DNA of 64,000 bases from Candidatus Brocadia sp. WS118 (GCA_007618135.1 PHFX01000007.1:1-64000); one strand, 5' to 3'. Numbered from the stretch's first letter, positions 27,301 to 36,308 are shown. The notes: generated by a model from the sequence alone, not told the origin. Numbers and translations: made by a program.

Positions 27301-27359
27301 TAAACCCTAAACCCTAAACCCTAAACCCTAAACCCTAAACCCTAAACACGCTACCCTAA
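27301..27359. repeat. Tandem 7-mer repeat (CCCTAAA), plant-telomere-like
   Basis: Six full copies of TAAACCC plus a partial copy (27301-27347) and a degenerate CCCTAAA at 27353-27359. The unit equals the TTTAGGG telomere repeat, but it lies between bacterial genes. Single TTTAGGGTTT traces also occur near 25437 and 26875. Confidence 0.95.
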
Positions 27360-27365
27360 ACTATT

Positions 27366-29552
27366 TTATTTCGTGAGGACAAAATCCTTCTTTTCTATCT
27401 TTTTGTTCCCTTTGCTGCTGATTCTGGCAAACGAGGTTTCCTGCTGTATCTGTGTTATTCTGGCAGTGGTATCAAGGGGTTCTTTTAATACAGCACCATC
27501 TTCTTTTGTCTCCCGAAAGAGGAGCAATTTCATACCTATCCGGATACCGCTCGTCGCGCCGGCATCGACATGGAATCCATTCCCCGAAACGCGGATGATA
27601 CTTCCCTGCACCATGGGATATTGCCGTTTCATCTTGAGTGACAAACCATGCATAAGCCATGCAAGATTCTCCGCACTTTTCTCCTCGCTGTATACGTCCG
27701 TATTGGCCAGTACCTGGGTCGTTTCCGTATCTACCAGCCGCAGGGTAACGTTAATGCCCTTCGCATCCTCTTCCACCGCACCAAAGAGCATGCCCTCGGC
27801 TGCACGGATCTTCCCGACCCTTATGGCCGCGTCCGGAGAAGCAAGCGCCGTATGGTTAATCTTTTGCTCACGAAGGATCTCCTCAAGTTTTGCCCGGTCA
27901 CGTTCTACAAAGTTAAACCGCTTCGGCTCTTCATCAAAAGACTTGAGCAACAGGGAGTACAGGGTTTCTGAGCGAACACCTTCTTCTGCAAACGTCCTGA
28001 AGGGGAGCAACGCGACGGTATACCGGGCATCCGTTTCCAGGAGATAAAAGCTCTTTTTGGTAATCTTCACCGGTGCAAGCTGCGTTTCGTTTCCCTCTCT
28101 GTCAACGGCCTTTATCAGTACGGTATTCTCTCCTTCGCTGAGCGTTAGCAGATGATTAAAGAAGACGTGCTTCGCAGGGCGGATCTCTAAAGGCTGCTGA
28201 TTGACGAAGAGCCGGGCAATGCCGCCATCGTCGTGAGCATGTATGCCGAAGAAGATGGTTGCGTCATGGACAATCGCTGCTTTTAAATCAGAAAATACCA
28301 CCGGTGGGATCGCGTCTTTTGACGCTATCGGTGAGACGGAAGCCACTTTTGCTTTCTTTTCGGGATTTTCCATATCCCCATGGGAAGAGCTTGTAAAGGC
28401 CACTTGTACGCCCGCTTCATGAGAAGCCAGCATCCTCTTTACTTCTGCCCCGTCCATTTTGCCTTGAGCGACCATGACAGGCGTACCCTTTGTCTGGTGC
28501 GTGTACCGGATGTGTTTGTCCCATATGCCACCGGGCAACAGTGATGCCTTAATGTCTAGTTGTTCTTCTCCCGTTGTTTCATTTCCAGCCACATCGACCA
28601 CCTTTATTGAGAATGTATGGCCGTCCGTCAGGGCAATATCCTGCTTAAAATGCACCTCTTTATCCTGCGTAATGGGTATCTCCGTGTCATTAAGAGAGAG
28701 ACGCTGTACCCCGTTGTCGTCCGTGATGGTTCCCGTCACAATTGCAATATGCCTGCCGTCTCTTTTCTGTATTTGTATATCATCCAGATACAAAACCGGC
28801 GGGCTCAGATCCAGCATGAGTTTCAAATCATGCCGGGCACTTTTACCCGAAAGGTCAGTTGCCTCCAGACGAATCACATTTTCTCCCCTCTGGAGGGAAA
28901 TGGTTTCGTCAAAGGGAAGATTCCGTTCGGCAAGTTCTATGAATAGTCGTCTCCCCTGAATAAATATACCGTTTACATAGGAATCATCAGTAACCATCCC
29001 TTGTAACCTTACCACCGGTGTATTGACAATCTGCCCATCATGATGTGATGCAACCTTGAAGTCCGGGGGTTTCAGATCTCCTCTTGTCATCTTTATGAGC
29101 GCCTCATTGCTTTTATTCAGATAAAACTTGGCCCTGGCAGAATCGGCCGTGGAGAGAGATATTTCGAGCTCCTTTTTAGCATCTTCATATTCGCCCTGGT
29201 AGTAATACACGATTCCCAGTTCGCGATGGGCAAAGTATTCCCAGAAATGCATCCCGTAACTCCTGGCCGAACGCTGGTCTTTACTGCGTAAGCTGATTGA
29301 CTTTTTAAAATCCTGAACCGCCTCACGATAATAACCACCTGCGGCAAACCATCGGCCTCGTACGTAGTAGTTCCACCACTTGCCCCGGTAAAGATTAAAG
29401 TTCCTGGCAATTTCTTCTTTTGTATGCCCTGGTTTAAAATAATCCCGCCAGTTGTCGGTGCCGATCTGAGAAGTCGTTGTGCACCCTGCAAAAGGCAAGA
29501 GAAATACGTGCAGTATAACCATGAATCTGAAATTTTTATATATGGCACTCAC
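27366..29552 (-). CDS. Lipoprotein: TPR + beta-sandwich repeats + CsgG-like domain
   Basis: A 728-residue envelope protein. The signal peptide ends LLPFAGC, a good lipobox. Residues about 50-155 hold TPR-like helices (GRWFAAGGYYREAVQDFKKS, EYEDAKKELEISLSTAD). Residues 165-335 and 415-515 hold glucodextranase-B/Ig-like sandwiches (GENVIRLEATDLSGKSA, GENTVLIKAVDREGNE). The last 210 residues form a CsgG/LpoB-like nucleotide-fold domain (VALLPFRTF, FNFVERDRAKLEEILREQ, AAEGMLFGAVEE, LRLVDTETTQVL) plus a FlgT-C-like barrel. CsgG-family lipoproteins form or regulate outer-membrane channels. It follows two related genes on the same strand. Confidence 0.82.
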   Translation of the reverse strand: MSAIYKNFRFMVILHVFLLPFAGCTTTSQIGTDNWRDYFKPGHTKEEIARNFNLYRGKWWNYYVRGRWFAAGGYYREAVQDFKKSISLRSKDQRSARSYGMHFWEYFAHRELGIVYYYQGEYEDAKKELEISLSTADSARAKFYLNKSNEALIKMTRGDLKPPDFKVASHHDGQIVNTPVVRLQGMVTDDSYVNGIFIQGRRLFIELAERNLPFDETISLQRGENVIRLEATDLSGKSARHDLKLMLDLSPPVLYLDDIQIQKRDGRHIAIVTGTITDDNGVQRLSLNDTEIPITQDKEVHFKQDIALTDGHTFSIKVVDVAGNETTGEEQLDIKASLLPGGIWDKHIRYTHQTKGTPVMVAQGKMDGAEVKRMLASHEAGVQVAFTSSSHGDMENPEKKAKVASVSPIASKDAIPPVVFSDLKAAIVHDATIFFGIHAHDDGGIARLFVNQQPLEIRPAKHVFFNHLLTLSEGENTVLIKAVDREGNETQLAPVKITKKSFYLLETDARYTVALLPFRTFAEEGVRSETLYSLLLKSFDEEPKRFNFVERDRAKLEEILREQKINHTALASPDAAIRVGKIRAAEGMLFGAVEEDAKGINVTLRLVDTETTQVLANTDVYSEEKSAENLAWLMHGLSLKMKRQYPMVQGSIIRVSGNGFHVDAGATSGIRIGMKLLLFRETKEDGAVLKEPLDTTARITQIQQETSFARISSKGNKKIEKKDFVLTK

Positions 29553-29682
29553 TGCGTGTATACCCTCAACTCACGAGACCTTTCTTTGTTTCCACAGACA
29601 CGTTAGGTGTTCCCACCCGGCAGTACCCATGGCAAACGGAATTAGACCGCCTTCGGCAGCAACCATTACTTTCCCCTTTATT

Positions 29683-29740
29683 GGTGGGACAAGCGTCCCC
29701 GCTTGTCATTGTGATGTCAACCGGGGACGGTTGACCTACC
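29683..29740 (+). repeat. Double-hairpin interspersed repeat, copy 2
   Basis: GACAAGCG/CGCTTGTC hairpin followed by GTCAACCG/CGGTTGAC hairpin, bounded by GGTGGG and CCTACC. Nearly identical to copies at 51361 and 56144. Confidence 0.9.
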
Positions 29741-30129
29741 TATAGGGCATGGAGTGTGTTAAGGGGATTTTTACACCCATTTCAAATATAAGCTGAACTA
29801 TGCATTTAAATAGATATTTTCGCAACTGCAGTCCACAGTCCACCCCCTTCACCCCCATAAGCGTTACCTTAAGAAGTTAATTCAATGTGAATGCAATTAA
29901 ATATCGAATATCGAACAAAAAATGTCGAAGTATGAAGTTTTTCCCCTTCGAAATTCAATAGTCCTTGTTCTGCATTCGATATTTTGCTCTAAAATGCTAT
30001 AGTTCTTTCTTAAGTTAACGCATATGCCCTTCACCACCGGCCATCGGGGGATAAGTTGATTGTTTCACTCCAGAGGGGGTAGAGGGGGAGAAAATTCGTA
30101 TTTGAAATTGCTTAACGTCAGGATGCATT
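29741..30129. repeat. Non-coding region with inverted repeat
   Basis: No gene seen. AAATATCGAATATCGAACAA near 29907 and an inverted CCTTGTTCTGCATTCGATATTT near 29962-29993 form a long imperfect stem; a relative of this repeat occurs near 35208-35285. Confidence 0.5.
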
Positions 30130-31185
30130 TTATTTTGGTACAACAAGGTCTCCTCTTTCAACCTTGAAAATACCTTCTCTGTTGATTTTGGCAAAAGAAG
30201 TTTTCGGACGAACCCGCACGACTCGCGCAACTGCATCAAGCGGCTCTTTTACAACGAAATGCCCTTCCCGTATTTCACGGAAGAGTAATAATTTCATACC
30301 CACCTCTATGCCATTTGCAGAACCTGCATTTACGTAAAAACCACCGTCGGAAACACGAGTAACGTTCCCCATCACCATAGGAAACTGCCGTTTTATCTTC
30401 AAAGACAAGCCGTAGACAAGCCATTCGAGATTTTTTATGCTTTTATCTTCATCATACACCGTTGCACTTGCACGTATGCGGGCCGTTTCCGTATCAACCA
30501 GACGCAAGGTGATGCTTATGCCGTTGGCGTCTTCGTCCGCCGTTCCTAAGAATATCCCGTCTGCCGCAACGACCTTCCCAATCTTTGTTGCGGTATCAGG
30601 AGACACAAGACCGGTATTGCTGAGTTTTTGCTCACGGAGGATCTCTTCGAGTCTTGCCATGTCCCGCTCCACAAAATGAAATCTCTTCGGTTTTTCGTCG
30701 AATGCCTTGATGAAAAGGGAATAGATAGCTTCTGTGGGTATGTTCAGCCCGGCAACGGTCTTTATCGGAAGCAGGGCAACGGTATACCGGGTGCCTGTCT
30801 CAGGCAGATCGAAGGCCTTTTTGGTAATTTTCACCGGCGAAAGCATCGATTCATTGCCCTCTGCATCAATAGCTTTTACGGTAACAATATTTTCTCCCTC
30901 GCGGAGGGTCAGGAAGTGATTGAAGAAGACGCGCCTCCCGGCGCTGATTTCCAACGGGTATTGATTCACGAAAAGTTGCACAACACCACCGTCATCGAAC
31001 GCTTCTCCACTCAGGAAAAGGTTTGTATCATAAACCACTGCGGATGTTAAATCAGTCTGCACTACCGGCGGTGTGGTATCCTTTGCCGTGTCTGATAAAA
31101 TGGTAACACCGCTTATGAAAGGCAATACAAACAACACAACAAGTGAATGGAATCTGATTTTTTTATATAAGGCGTTTCTCTTCAT
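30130..31185 (-). CDS. Exported beta-sandwich + CsgG-like protein, paralogue of the larger neighbour
   Basis: Paralogue of the C-terminal half of the 728-residue lipoprotein: one Ig-like sandwich (about 35-130, DDGGVVQLFVNQYPLEI, GENIVTVKAIDAEGNE) and a CsgG/FlgT-like part (RYTVALLPIKTV, FHFVERDMARLEEILREQ, LRLVDTETARIRA, FYVNAGSANGIEVGMKLLLF). The sandwich-to-CsgG junction is conserved in both, so the pair arose by duplication, with the larger protein gaining TPRs. The export segment (IRFHSLVVLFVLPFISGV) has no lipobox Cys, so it is either cleaved or an anchor. I prefer ATG 31185 (MKRNALYKK); an in-frame ATG lies 15 bases earlier. Confidence 0.8.
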   Translation of the reverse strand: MKRNALYKKIRFHSLVVLFVLPFISGVTILSDTAKDTTPPVVQTDLTSAVVYDTNLFLSGEAFDDGGVVQLFVNQYPLEISAGRRVFFNHFLTLREGENIVTVKAIDAEGNESMLSPVKITKKAFDLPETGTRYTVALLPIKTVAGLNIPTEAIYSLFIKAFDEKPKRFHFVERDMARLEEILREQKLSNTGLVSPDTATKIGKVVAADGIFLGTADEDANGISITLRLVDTETARIRASATVYDEDKSIKNLEWLVYGLSLKIKRQFPMVMGNVTRVSDGGFYVNAGSANGIEVGMKLLLFREIREGHFVVKEPLDAVARVVRVRPKTSFAKINREGIFKVERGDLVVPK

Positions 31186-31239
31186 ACTGACCACCTTCAT
31201 CCATCAGATTTTTACGGAATCTGCCACAAAACGATGGAG

Positions 31240-33231
31240 TCATTTTCGGTTCGCGATAATTTTTTCTCTCATCTTTGCAGCCAGGTCATGCGCCACGGCC
31301 CCCAAATTTTCCTCACTCCGAAAGGCACGTTCAAGCGTATCGATGAGCGTAGTAGCCGTGTCAACTACCTCTATCCTTATAATGCGCTGATCCTGCCCTT
31401 CCCCCGGATAGACTTCTCCAAAGCAAAGGAACTGAGCGCCTTGTATCTTTCCCAGCTCGACTCTGTACATCTCATCGGCAAGAACAGAGCCACTGAGCCT
31501 TTGCTCCCGTAAAATCTCCTCCTGCAATTCCAAATCCCTTTCTACCACACGCAAATCGTTTTGCGCCAGGAGGGCATCGATGATCCTTTGCCGGAGCATT
31601 TCCATGTTGTGCCGGTTTGATAGTGCACCCATTTTTAAGTTGAATTCCTTAACAGATACAGGCACAGCGTGGGTGACGTCTATGGATACCGGTTTTTTTG
31701 CTGACGGCTTTTTGGCAAGCGCGGGTTTTTCTTTCCCGGGTTGTTTCTGTACCATGGTCTCTAATTCTTTGATAAGCGTATCGATATTTTCCTTTGTTTT
31801 TTGTAAAGATGCTTTCTTATGCACCGCTTCGGTATGTGCTGTTAGAGTACTGCCGGGAGTAATAGCTTCTGCCTCTGCAACATGATGCTTTTCATTATTC
31901 ATCGGTATCTTACTCGTCTCACCACCCGATCCTACGTAATCTGGTGAAGGTCCGCCTGAGCTTGAATATGCCAAAAGAGTGCCGCTGGAAGTGCCGGATT
32001 CATCCCCAAAATAGAATTGCTCAAAGAGTTGGTCGGAATATATCTCTGTTATTTCATCGGGATTAATAAATACGGTATCCGATACATCATGGCCGCCTCT
32101 CATTTTTATCATAACAGGATATGTCCCGCTGGTGAGTTTTATGTCCAATGGGGTTACGCCAACGTCCTTGCCTTTTATATATACCGTTGCCCCCTCGGGT
32201 TTGCTATTAATTTGCAGGCCTCCCGGCTGAGGTGTTGTAATTTTTTGAGCGCTTCCTTTGGTGCCGGTTACTATACCGGGAAATCCCAGGGGAAGATTGT
32301 TGTCAAAGTTTCCTGAGATATCCGGGTGCTGGGCGCTGTGCGTGGCTCTCTTTACGTTTTCTTCTGCAAAATCGAATGCCTCCGCAAGGGTAACGATGCC
32401 GTTTTTATTTCCTCCTGCATCCGCCGGTCCTCTTAAACCTTCGAGCAGGTAGTGAGTAAACACCCCATGACCGCCGCCAAATTGATCGGATTCTACGGAG
32501 ACCTCGCGTGCCCTGCTCGCACTGACAATCCCCCATCCCTCCCGTGTTGATCTGAGCGTGGAAAGCGCTGCATGAATCGTGTTCGCCCCTCCTCTGATAT
32601 TCACGGTGCTTTTTGTAAGGCCGGAGCTGTGACAGGCATCTGCAACGAAGACCAGCCTTTTTGCCGCGATATATCGTTTCATGTCGGCATTGACATTTTC
32701 CATATGATAGGCAGTTGCAGACAGGCTGCCGGGTTCAGAGTCATGCATAAGTAAATAGAGATTGTTGGGCCGGTCTGGTTCAGGTTCGCCATGACATGCC
32801 ATGAAGATAACGACAAAATCAGTCTCCTTTGTCTTTTTAAGAAAGTTTGTGATGGACAGCGTAACGTTTTTCAGGGTTGCCTGCTCGTTCTTTAAGAGTA
32901 AAACATGTTCTTTCTGAAAATCACCGCCGGCCGGGCTGGTAATAAAATCATAAAAGGCCTGGGCATCGGCGTCCGCATATTGCAGATCGGTTATCCGTGG
33001 GTCCTTATAATCTGATATACCGATCACGACAGCATACCGCTGAATATCATTGTCTTCAAAATATTGTTTGGGCGGCAATATACCACGAACAAAAGGACCT
33101 CCGCTCTCTTTTCCATTCTTTGATACGGCCCCTTGAGGAGATGCATCAGTGAAAAAGCTGAATAAAACTACCGGCAATATGAAACACAGATACCGCCTCG
33201 TATGTAAGAGAAATAAGAAAATAGTATTCAT
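31240..33231 (-). CDS. Caspase-like + PEGA + CsgG-like three-domain exported protein
   Basis: After a signal peptide (about 12-28), residues 63-310 form a metacaspase-like C14 domain: RYAVVIGISDY, catalytic H147 in VVIFMACHGEP, catalytic C200 in LVFVADACHSSG. Residues about 330-375 form a PEGA domain (INSKPEGATVYIKGKDVGVTPL), a surface-associated beta fold. A low-complexity Ser/Gly/Lys linker follows. Residues about 525-660 resemble the CsgG domain of the two neighbouring genes, including the shared EEILREQ motif and VVDTATTLID. I know of no standard protein with this order. It is the first gene of a same-strand set of three CsgG-domain genes; palindromes and a hairpin with T-run lie upstream. 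Confidence 0.82.
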   Translation of the reverse strand: MNTIFLFLLHTRRYLCFILPVVLFSFFTDASPQGAVSKNGKESGGPFVRGILPPKQYFEDNDIQRYAVVIGISDYKDPRITDLQYADADAQAFYDFITSPAGGDFQKEHVLLLKNEQATLKNVTLSITNFLKKTKETDFVVIFMACHGEPEPDRPNNLYLLMHDSEPGSLSATAYHMENVNADMKRYIAAKRLVFVADACHSSGLTKSTVNIRGGANTIHAALSTLRSTREGWGIVSASRAREVSVESDQFGGGHGVFTHYLLEGLRGPADAGGNKNGIVTLAEAFDFAEENVKRATHSAQHPDISGNFDNNLPLGFPGIVTGTKGSAQKITTPQPGGLQINSKPEGATVYIKGKDVGVTPLDIKLTSGTYPVMIKMRGGHDVSDTVFINPDEITEIYSDQLFEQFYFGDESGTSSGTLLAYSSSGGPSPDYVGSGGETSKIPMNNEKHHVAEAEAITPGSTLTAHTEAVHKKASLQKTKENIDTLIKELETMVQKQPGKEKPALAKKPSAKKPVSIDVTHAVPVSVKEFNLKMGALSNRHNMEMLRQRIIDALLAQNDLRVVERDLELQEEILREQRLSGSVLADEMYRVELGKIQGAQFLCFGEVYPGEGQDQRIIRIEVVDTATTLIDTLERAFRSEENLGAVAHDLAAKMREKIIANRK

Positions 33232-33256
33232 AATAAGTTCATCCTTTAAAAATAAA

Positions 33257-33299
33257 AGCCTTACTGCAAAGATTTCCCAACATCTTCGGCAGTAAGGCT
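33257..33299 (-). promoter_or_regulatory. Leader hairpin with T-run before the caspase-CsgG gene (attenuator candidate)
   Basis: AGCCTTACTGC pairs with GCAGTAAGGCT over 11 bp, with an inner AAGAT/ATCTT stem. On the minus strand it is followed by TTTTATTTTT and then AAAGGATG before the start codon. Position within the leader suggests termination/antitermination, though it could end a transcript from further upstream. Confidence 0.5.
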
Positions 33300-33315
33300 A
33301 TCTTCAACTAAACTG

Positions 33316-33337
33316 TTAAACCGTTTAAACGGTTTAA
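33316..33337. promoter_or_regulatory. Perfect 22-base palindrome, operator candidate
   Basis: TTAAACCGTTT followed directly by AAACGGTTTAA, 85 bases upstream of the caspase-CsgG start. A GTTTAAAC core is repeated at its edge. The AAACCGTTT-type half site recalls LacI-family operators, but no such regulator is seen nearby. Confidence 0.5.
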
Positions 33338-33584
33338 ACCGCTTATAAAGATCCTTTACTTTGCGCCCCCTGATCACTCAGGGTTTACCTTTATCGTGAT
33401 GTACTCATATATTACATGTGAGTTTTCTTGTTAAAAGATGAGCAATACAAATGCCAGAAACAGGAAAACGAAGGATGTTAACAATATATTTGCCATAAAC
33501 AATTTTATGATTTATGATTATAATTATTTAAGGAAAGATACGAACAGGATGGGATTAGTAAATTCAATATAGAAAAAGTGTATC

Positions 33585-33604
33585 ATGTCACACATGTGTG
33601 ACAT
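33585..33604. promoter_or_regulatory. Perfect 20-base palindrome with extra direct repeat
   Basis: ATGTCACACATGTGTGACAT; the half site GTGTGACAT recurs once more at about 33613-33621, and GCACACTT follows. Repeated TGTGACA half sites in a gene-free region upstream of the caspase-CsgG gene suggest a transcription-factor array. The regulator is unknown. Confidence 0.45.
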
Positions 33605-33752
33605 CACATAAGTGTGACATGGCACACTTTATAATACGCGATACAATAATTTATCAGAGAGGCAGATAAAGACGTACTTATGGTGATGAGAAATTTTTCG
33701 CAGTATACCGAATTATAATTGCTTTGTCAATACTTTGAAAGGCGACATCATG

Positions 33753-35099
33753 CTATTTCCTTTCGTCTGGTTTATTGATCACACCTTCAGACCAATTGAT
33801 AATGGCCCCAATGTCAACGGGTTCACCGCCGATGGACATCTTGTGCTGTCGTCCTTCCAGCAACTTTTTTTCTTCACCCTCCACGAACAAAACAGCATCA
33901 CCCTTCACGGCGGTTACGATGGTAACAAAATCCTTTGCCATAATATTCAAAGTTCCCCTTTTGGTTCTAATCCGCCCATTTGGTGTATCAATTTCAAATG
34001 GCGTTTCTAACCCTTTTACAGAAATGAATATCTGTCCTGATGTAAGCTTTATCTTTAAGGAGTCGACAAAGTGCACTTCGGTATTTGCATCCATACCCAC
34101 ATCAATGCCCTTTTTCGTAGACAGGGCAGTTCTTCCTTCGCTGCCGGTTTTCAGGGTAATACCGTTCCGGAAATGGGTATGGTTTGATACCTTTTCCCAG
34201 TCCCGCTCTTCAGGGCGCAAAAACTGAACCTCTCCCCGGATGTCTAACAGGTTGACTTCACCGCCCTTGTGTGTTAAATAAAAATAAAACACAAACAACA
34301 GCAGGATTCCGCTCCCCACGATGGTGCCTAAAAAGAAAAATCCCTTCTTTGTAGGTCTTGCGATGAGTATTCCCAATTCATAGAGGATAACCATGGGAAC
34401 CGCGGTCATGGTCTGAGTGAAGGGGTCTGGCGGTGTGACGATAGCGGCAATAATAAATATTACCAGGACGGCATATTTTCTCCACGCAATAAATTTATCA
34501 GGGGTAACAAATCTAATCTTTGAAAGGAGCAGCATAACAAGCGGCAACTGGAATACGAGCCCCAATGCTACGGTCAGCATGAAAACAAACGAGACGTAGT
34601 CCTTCATGGTAATAATCGGTTGAATACCGGGGCCAAGAATGCCTATCAGAAATTGCAAACCAAAGGGGATGAGCAAAAAATACCCAAAAAGCCCGCCAAT
34701 CACAAATGCCGCATATGAGACCGGAAGGAACATAAGCACGTACCGCTGCTCTCTCTTGTAAAGCCCGGTGCTTACAAATTGCCATATTTGGTATATCACA
34801 ACAGGGTAGGCCAAAAAAACCGACGTTATGAAGCACAATTTCATATACGCATAGAAACCCTCCTGGTAGCTCAGCACCTGCAATTCTGTTGAAAGACCAA
34901 CCTTTTCCATGGCAAACTTATGGGGTCTTTTGGCTATGTCCAATATCTGCGCTTTAAAAAACCAGCATAATATAAAACAGAGGATAATTGAGATGATTGA
35001 AAATACGACCCTGCGCCTCAACTCTTCAAGATGCGCGCCTAACGGCATTCTCAGGCTTTCAGTTTCGTTGGTTGTCTCTTCAGGCTTTGTTTCTTCCAC
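33753..35099 (-). CDS. tatC: TatC fused to a FecR-like periplasmic domain
   Basis: Residues about 15-255 are TatC, the multi-span receptor of the twin-arginine export system: MPLGAHLEELRRRVVFSI is the diagnostic start, with six helices and AYPVVIYQIWQFVSTGLYKREQRY between helices 2 and 3 (quoted in parts). A seventh span follows (about 258-278, FFFLGTIVGSGILLLFVFYF). Residues 285-448 then form a periplasmic beta domain of the FecR type (GEVNLLDIRGEVQFL, TGSEGRTALSTKKGID, LTSGQIFISVKG, FEIDTPNGRIRTKRGTLNI). Normal TatC ends after six helices at about 250. The frame is unbroken. No TatA/B gene is in the window. Confidence 0.9.
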   Translation of the reverse strand: MEETKPEETTNETESLRMPLGAHLEELRRRVVFSIISIILCFILCWFFKAQILDIAKRPHKFAMEKVGLSTELQVLSYQEGFYAYMKLCFITSVFLAYPVVIYQIWQFVSTGLYKREQRYVLMFLPVSYAAFVIGGLFGYFLLIPFGLQFLIGILGPGIQPIITMKDYVSFVFMLTVALGLVFQLPLVMLLLSKIRFVTPDKFIAWRKYAVLVIFIIAAIVTPPDPFTQTMTAVPMVILYELGILIARPTKKGFFFLGTIVGSGILLLFVFYFYLTHKGGEVNLLDIRGEVQFLRPEERDWEKVSNHTHFRNGITLKTGSEGRTALSTKKGIDVGMDANTEVHFVDSLKIKLTSGQIFISVKGLETPFEIDTPNGRIRTKRGTLNIMAKDFVTIVTAVKGDAVLFVEGEEKKLLEGRQHKMSIGGEPVDIGAIINWSEGVINKPDERK

Positions 35100-35813
35100 A
35101 TCAGGCTCCCCTTGGTGTCTTACAGATAATATTTTGACATGTTCAGCAAAAATTATGAATGAGTTAGGCCTTTGACGGCTTATTTAAAGAGAACATCGAA
35201 CCGCAGAACAAGGAATATCGAATAGTGAAGTAAAATACTTTCTCATTCAACATTCCTTGTTCAATACTTGTTCAATATTCGATATTCAGCGTACTGCTTT
35301 TCAATGGAGAACGAAGAATCTCTTCGCTTCGCTCAGAGTGACAAACAGTGTCATCTATGAAAAAGCATGTCATTCTGAGGGAGTGAAACGACCGAAGAAT
35401 CTCAACTTTGAAATTCCTATGCATAAATAAAAGGTTTATAATACCGGCATATTTCTCAAATTACAAGGGACAATTCGGTGGTTTTCTGCAGGACATTTCA
35501 TAATAACGGGAACATACGAATTTACCATGGCATTTCGTACGTTACCTTTTTATCTTGCCGTTTTTTTGATAAAAGGGCCAAAATAATTCTAACAATAAGC
35601 GGAAGAGGCTTCATCAGATAGAAAAGCCTTGAAAGATTTACCGCTATATGCTATCATCCTTGCTAAAATACCGGATGATTTTTATCATAGTATACGAACC
35701 ATAAAAATCCCCCTTAAGAAAGGGGGCAAGGGGGTTGTAAAATGGCTTAGCCCCCCTGAATCCCCCCTTGTTCTTGTTCAGGGGGACTTACATGTACTAA
35801 CTTGAGGATTTTT
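35100..35813. repeat. Repeat-rich non-coding region
   Basis: No gene is seen in about 700 bases. Three repeat-like units lie here: GAATATCGAATA...TATTCGATATTC (35208-35285), an inverted pair around CGAAGAATCTC and GTCATTCTGAG (35325-35402, relative at 44535-44600), and runs AATCCCCCTTAAGAAAGGGGG with GGGGGTT...CCCCCTGAAT (35706-35790). A promoter for ribH is not obvious. Confidence 0.55.
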
Positions 35814-36308
35814 ATGACTAGGGAACTCCAGGGAAATTTACTTGGCGCTGGAAAGGTTTTTGGAATCATTGTTAGCCGTTACAATAACTTTATTACCCAG
35901 CGTTTATTGGATGGCGCACTTGATGGGCTTGCCAGGCACGGTGTAAAAGAGGAAGATATCGATATTTTTTGGGTGCCGGGCGCCTGCGAGATACCCATTG
36001 CGGCGCTTAAGGCGGCGGAAAGCCGCAAATATCATGCAGTGATTTGTTTGGGCGCCATTTTGCGGGGAGAAACTCCCCATTTTGACTATGTTGCAAACGA
36101 ATCTGCCAAGGGTATAGCACACGTTGGACTGTCTACGGGCATTCCAACCATCTATGGCGTCATCACTACGGAAACCCTGGAACAGGCCATTAACCGCGCC
36201 GGCGCAAAGACAGGAAATAAAGGGACAGAAGCTGCCTTATCGGCAATAGAAATGGCAAATCTTATCGATCAGATACAAGCCGGCGTAAAAACAACGAAAA
36301 GACTATGA
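35814..36308 (+). CDS. ribH: 6,7-dimethyl-8-ribityllumazine synthase
   Basis: Penultimate step of riboflavin synthesis: condenses the ribitylaminouracil with dihydroxybutanone phosphate, as an oligomeric cytoplasmic enzyme. [20 protein letters not shown] (about 18-37), [29 protein letters not shown] with the catalytic His, and [17 protein letters not shown] are all family motifs. ATG 35814 follows GAGG by 6 bases; a TTG 12 bases earlier overlaps that site. Length 164 is normal. Upstream of nusB, as in many bacteria where ribH-nusB is a conserved pair. Confidence 0.97.
   Translation: MTRELQGNLLGAGKVFGIIVSRYNNFITQRLLDGALDGLARHGVKEEDIDIFWVPGACEIPIAALKAAESRKYHAVICLGAILRGETPHFDYVANESAKGIAHVGLSTGIPTIYGVITTETLEQAINRAGAKTGNKGTEAALSAIEMANLIDQIQAGVKTTKRL

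Noticed and set aside
27301-27359. Eukaryotic telomere or contamination
   Set aside because: Flanks on both sides are ordinary bacterial coding sequence; six short units are far too few for a telomere.
27301-27359. CRISPR array
   Set aside because: The repeats are contiguous 7-mers without spacers; no cas gene is seen anywhere in the window.
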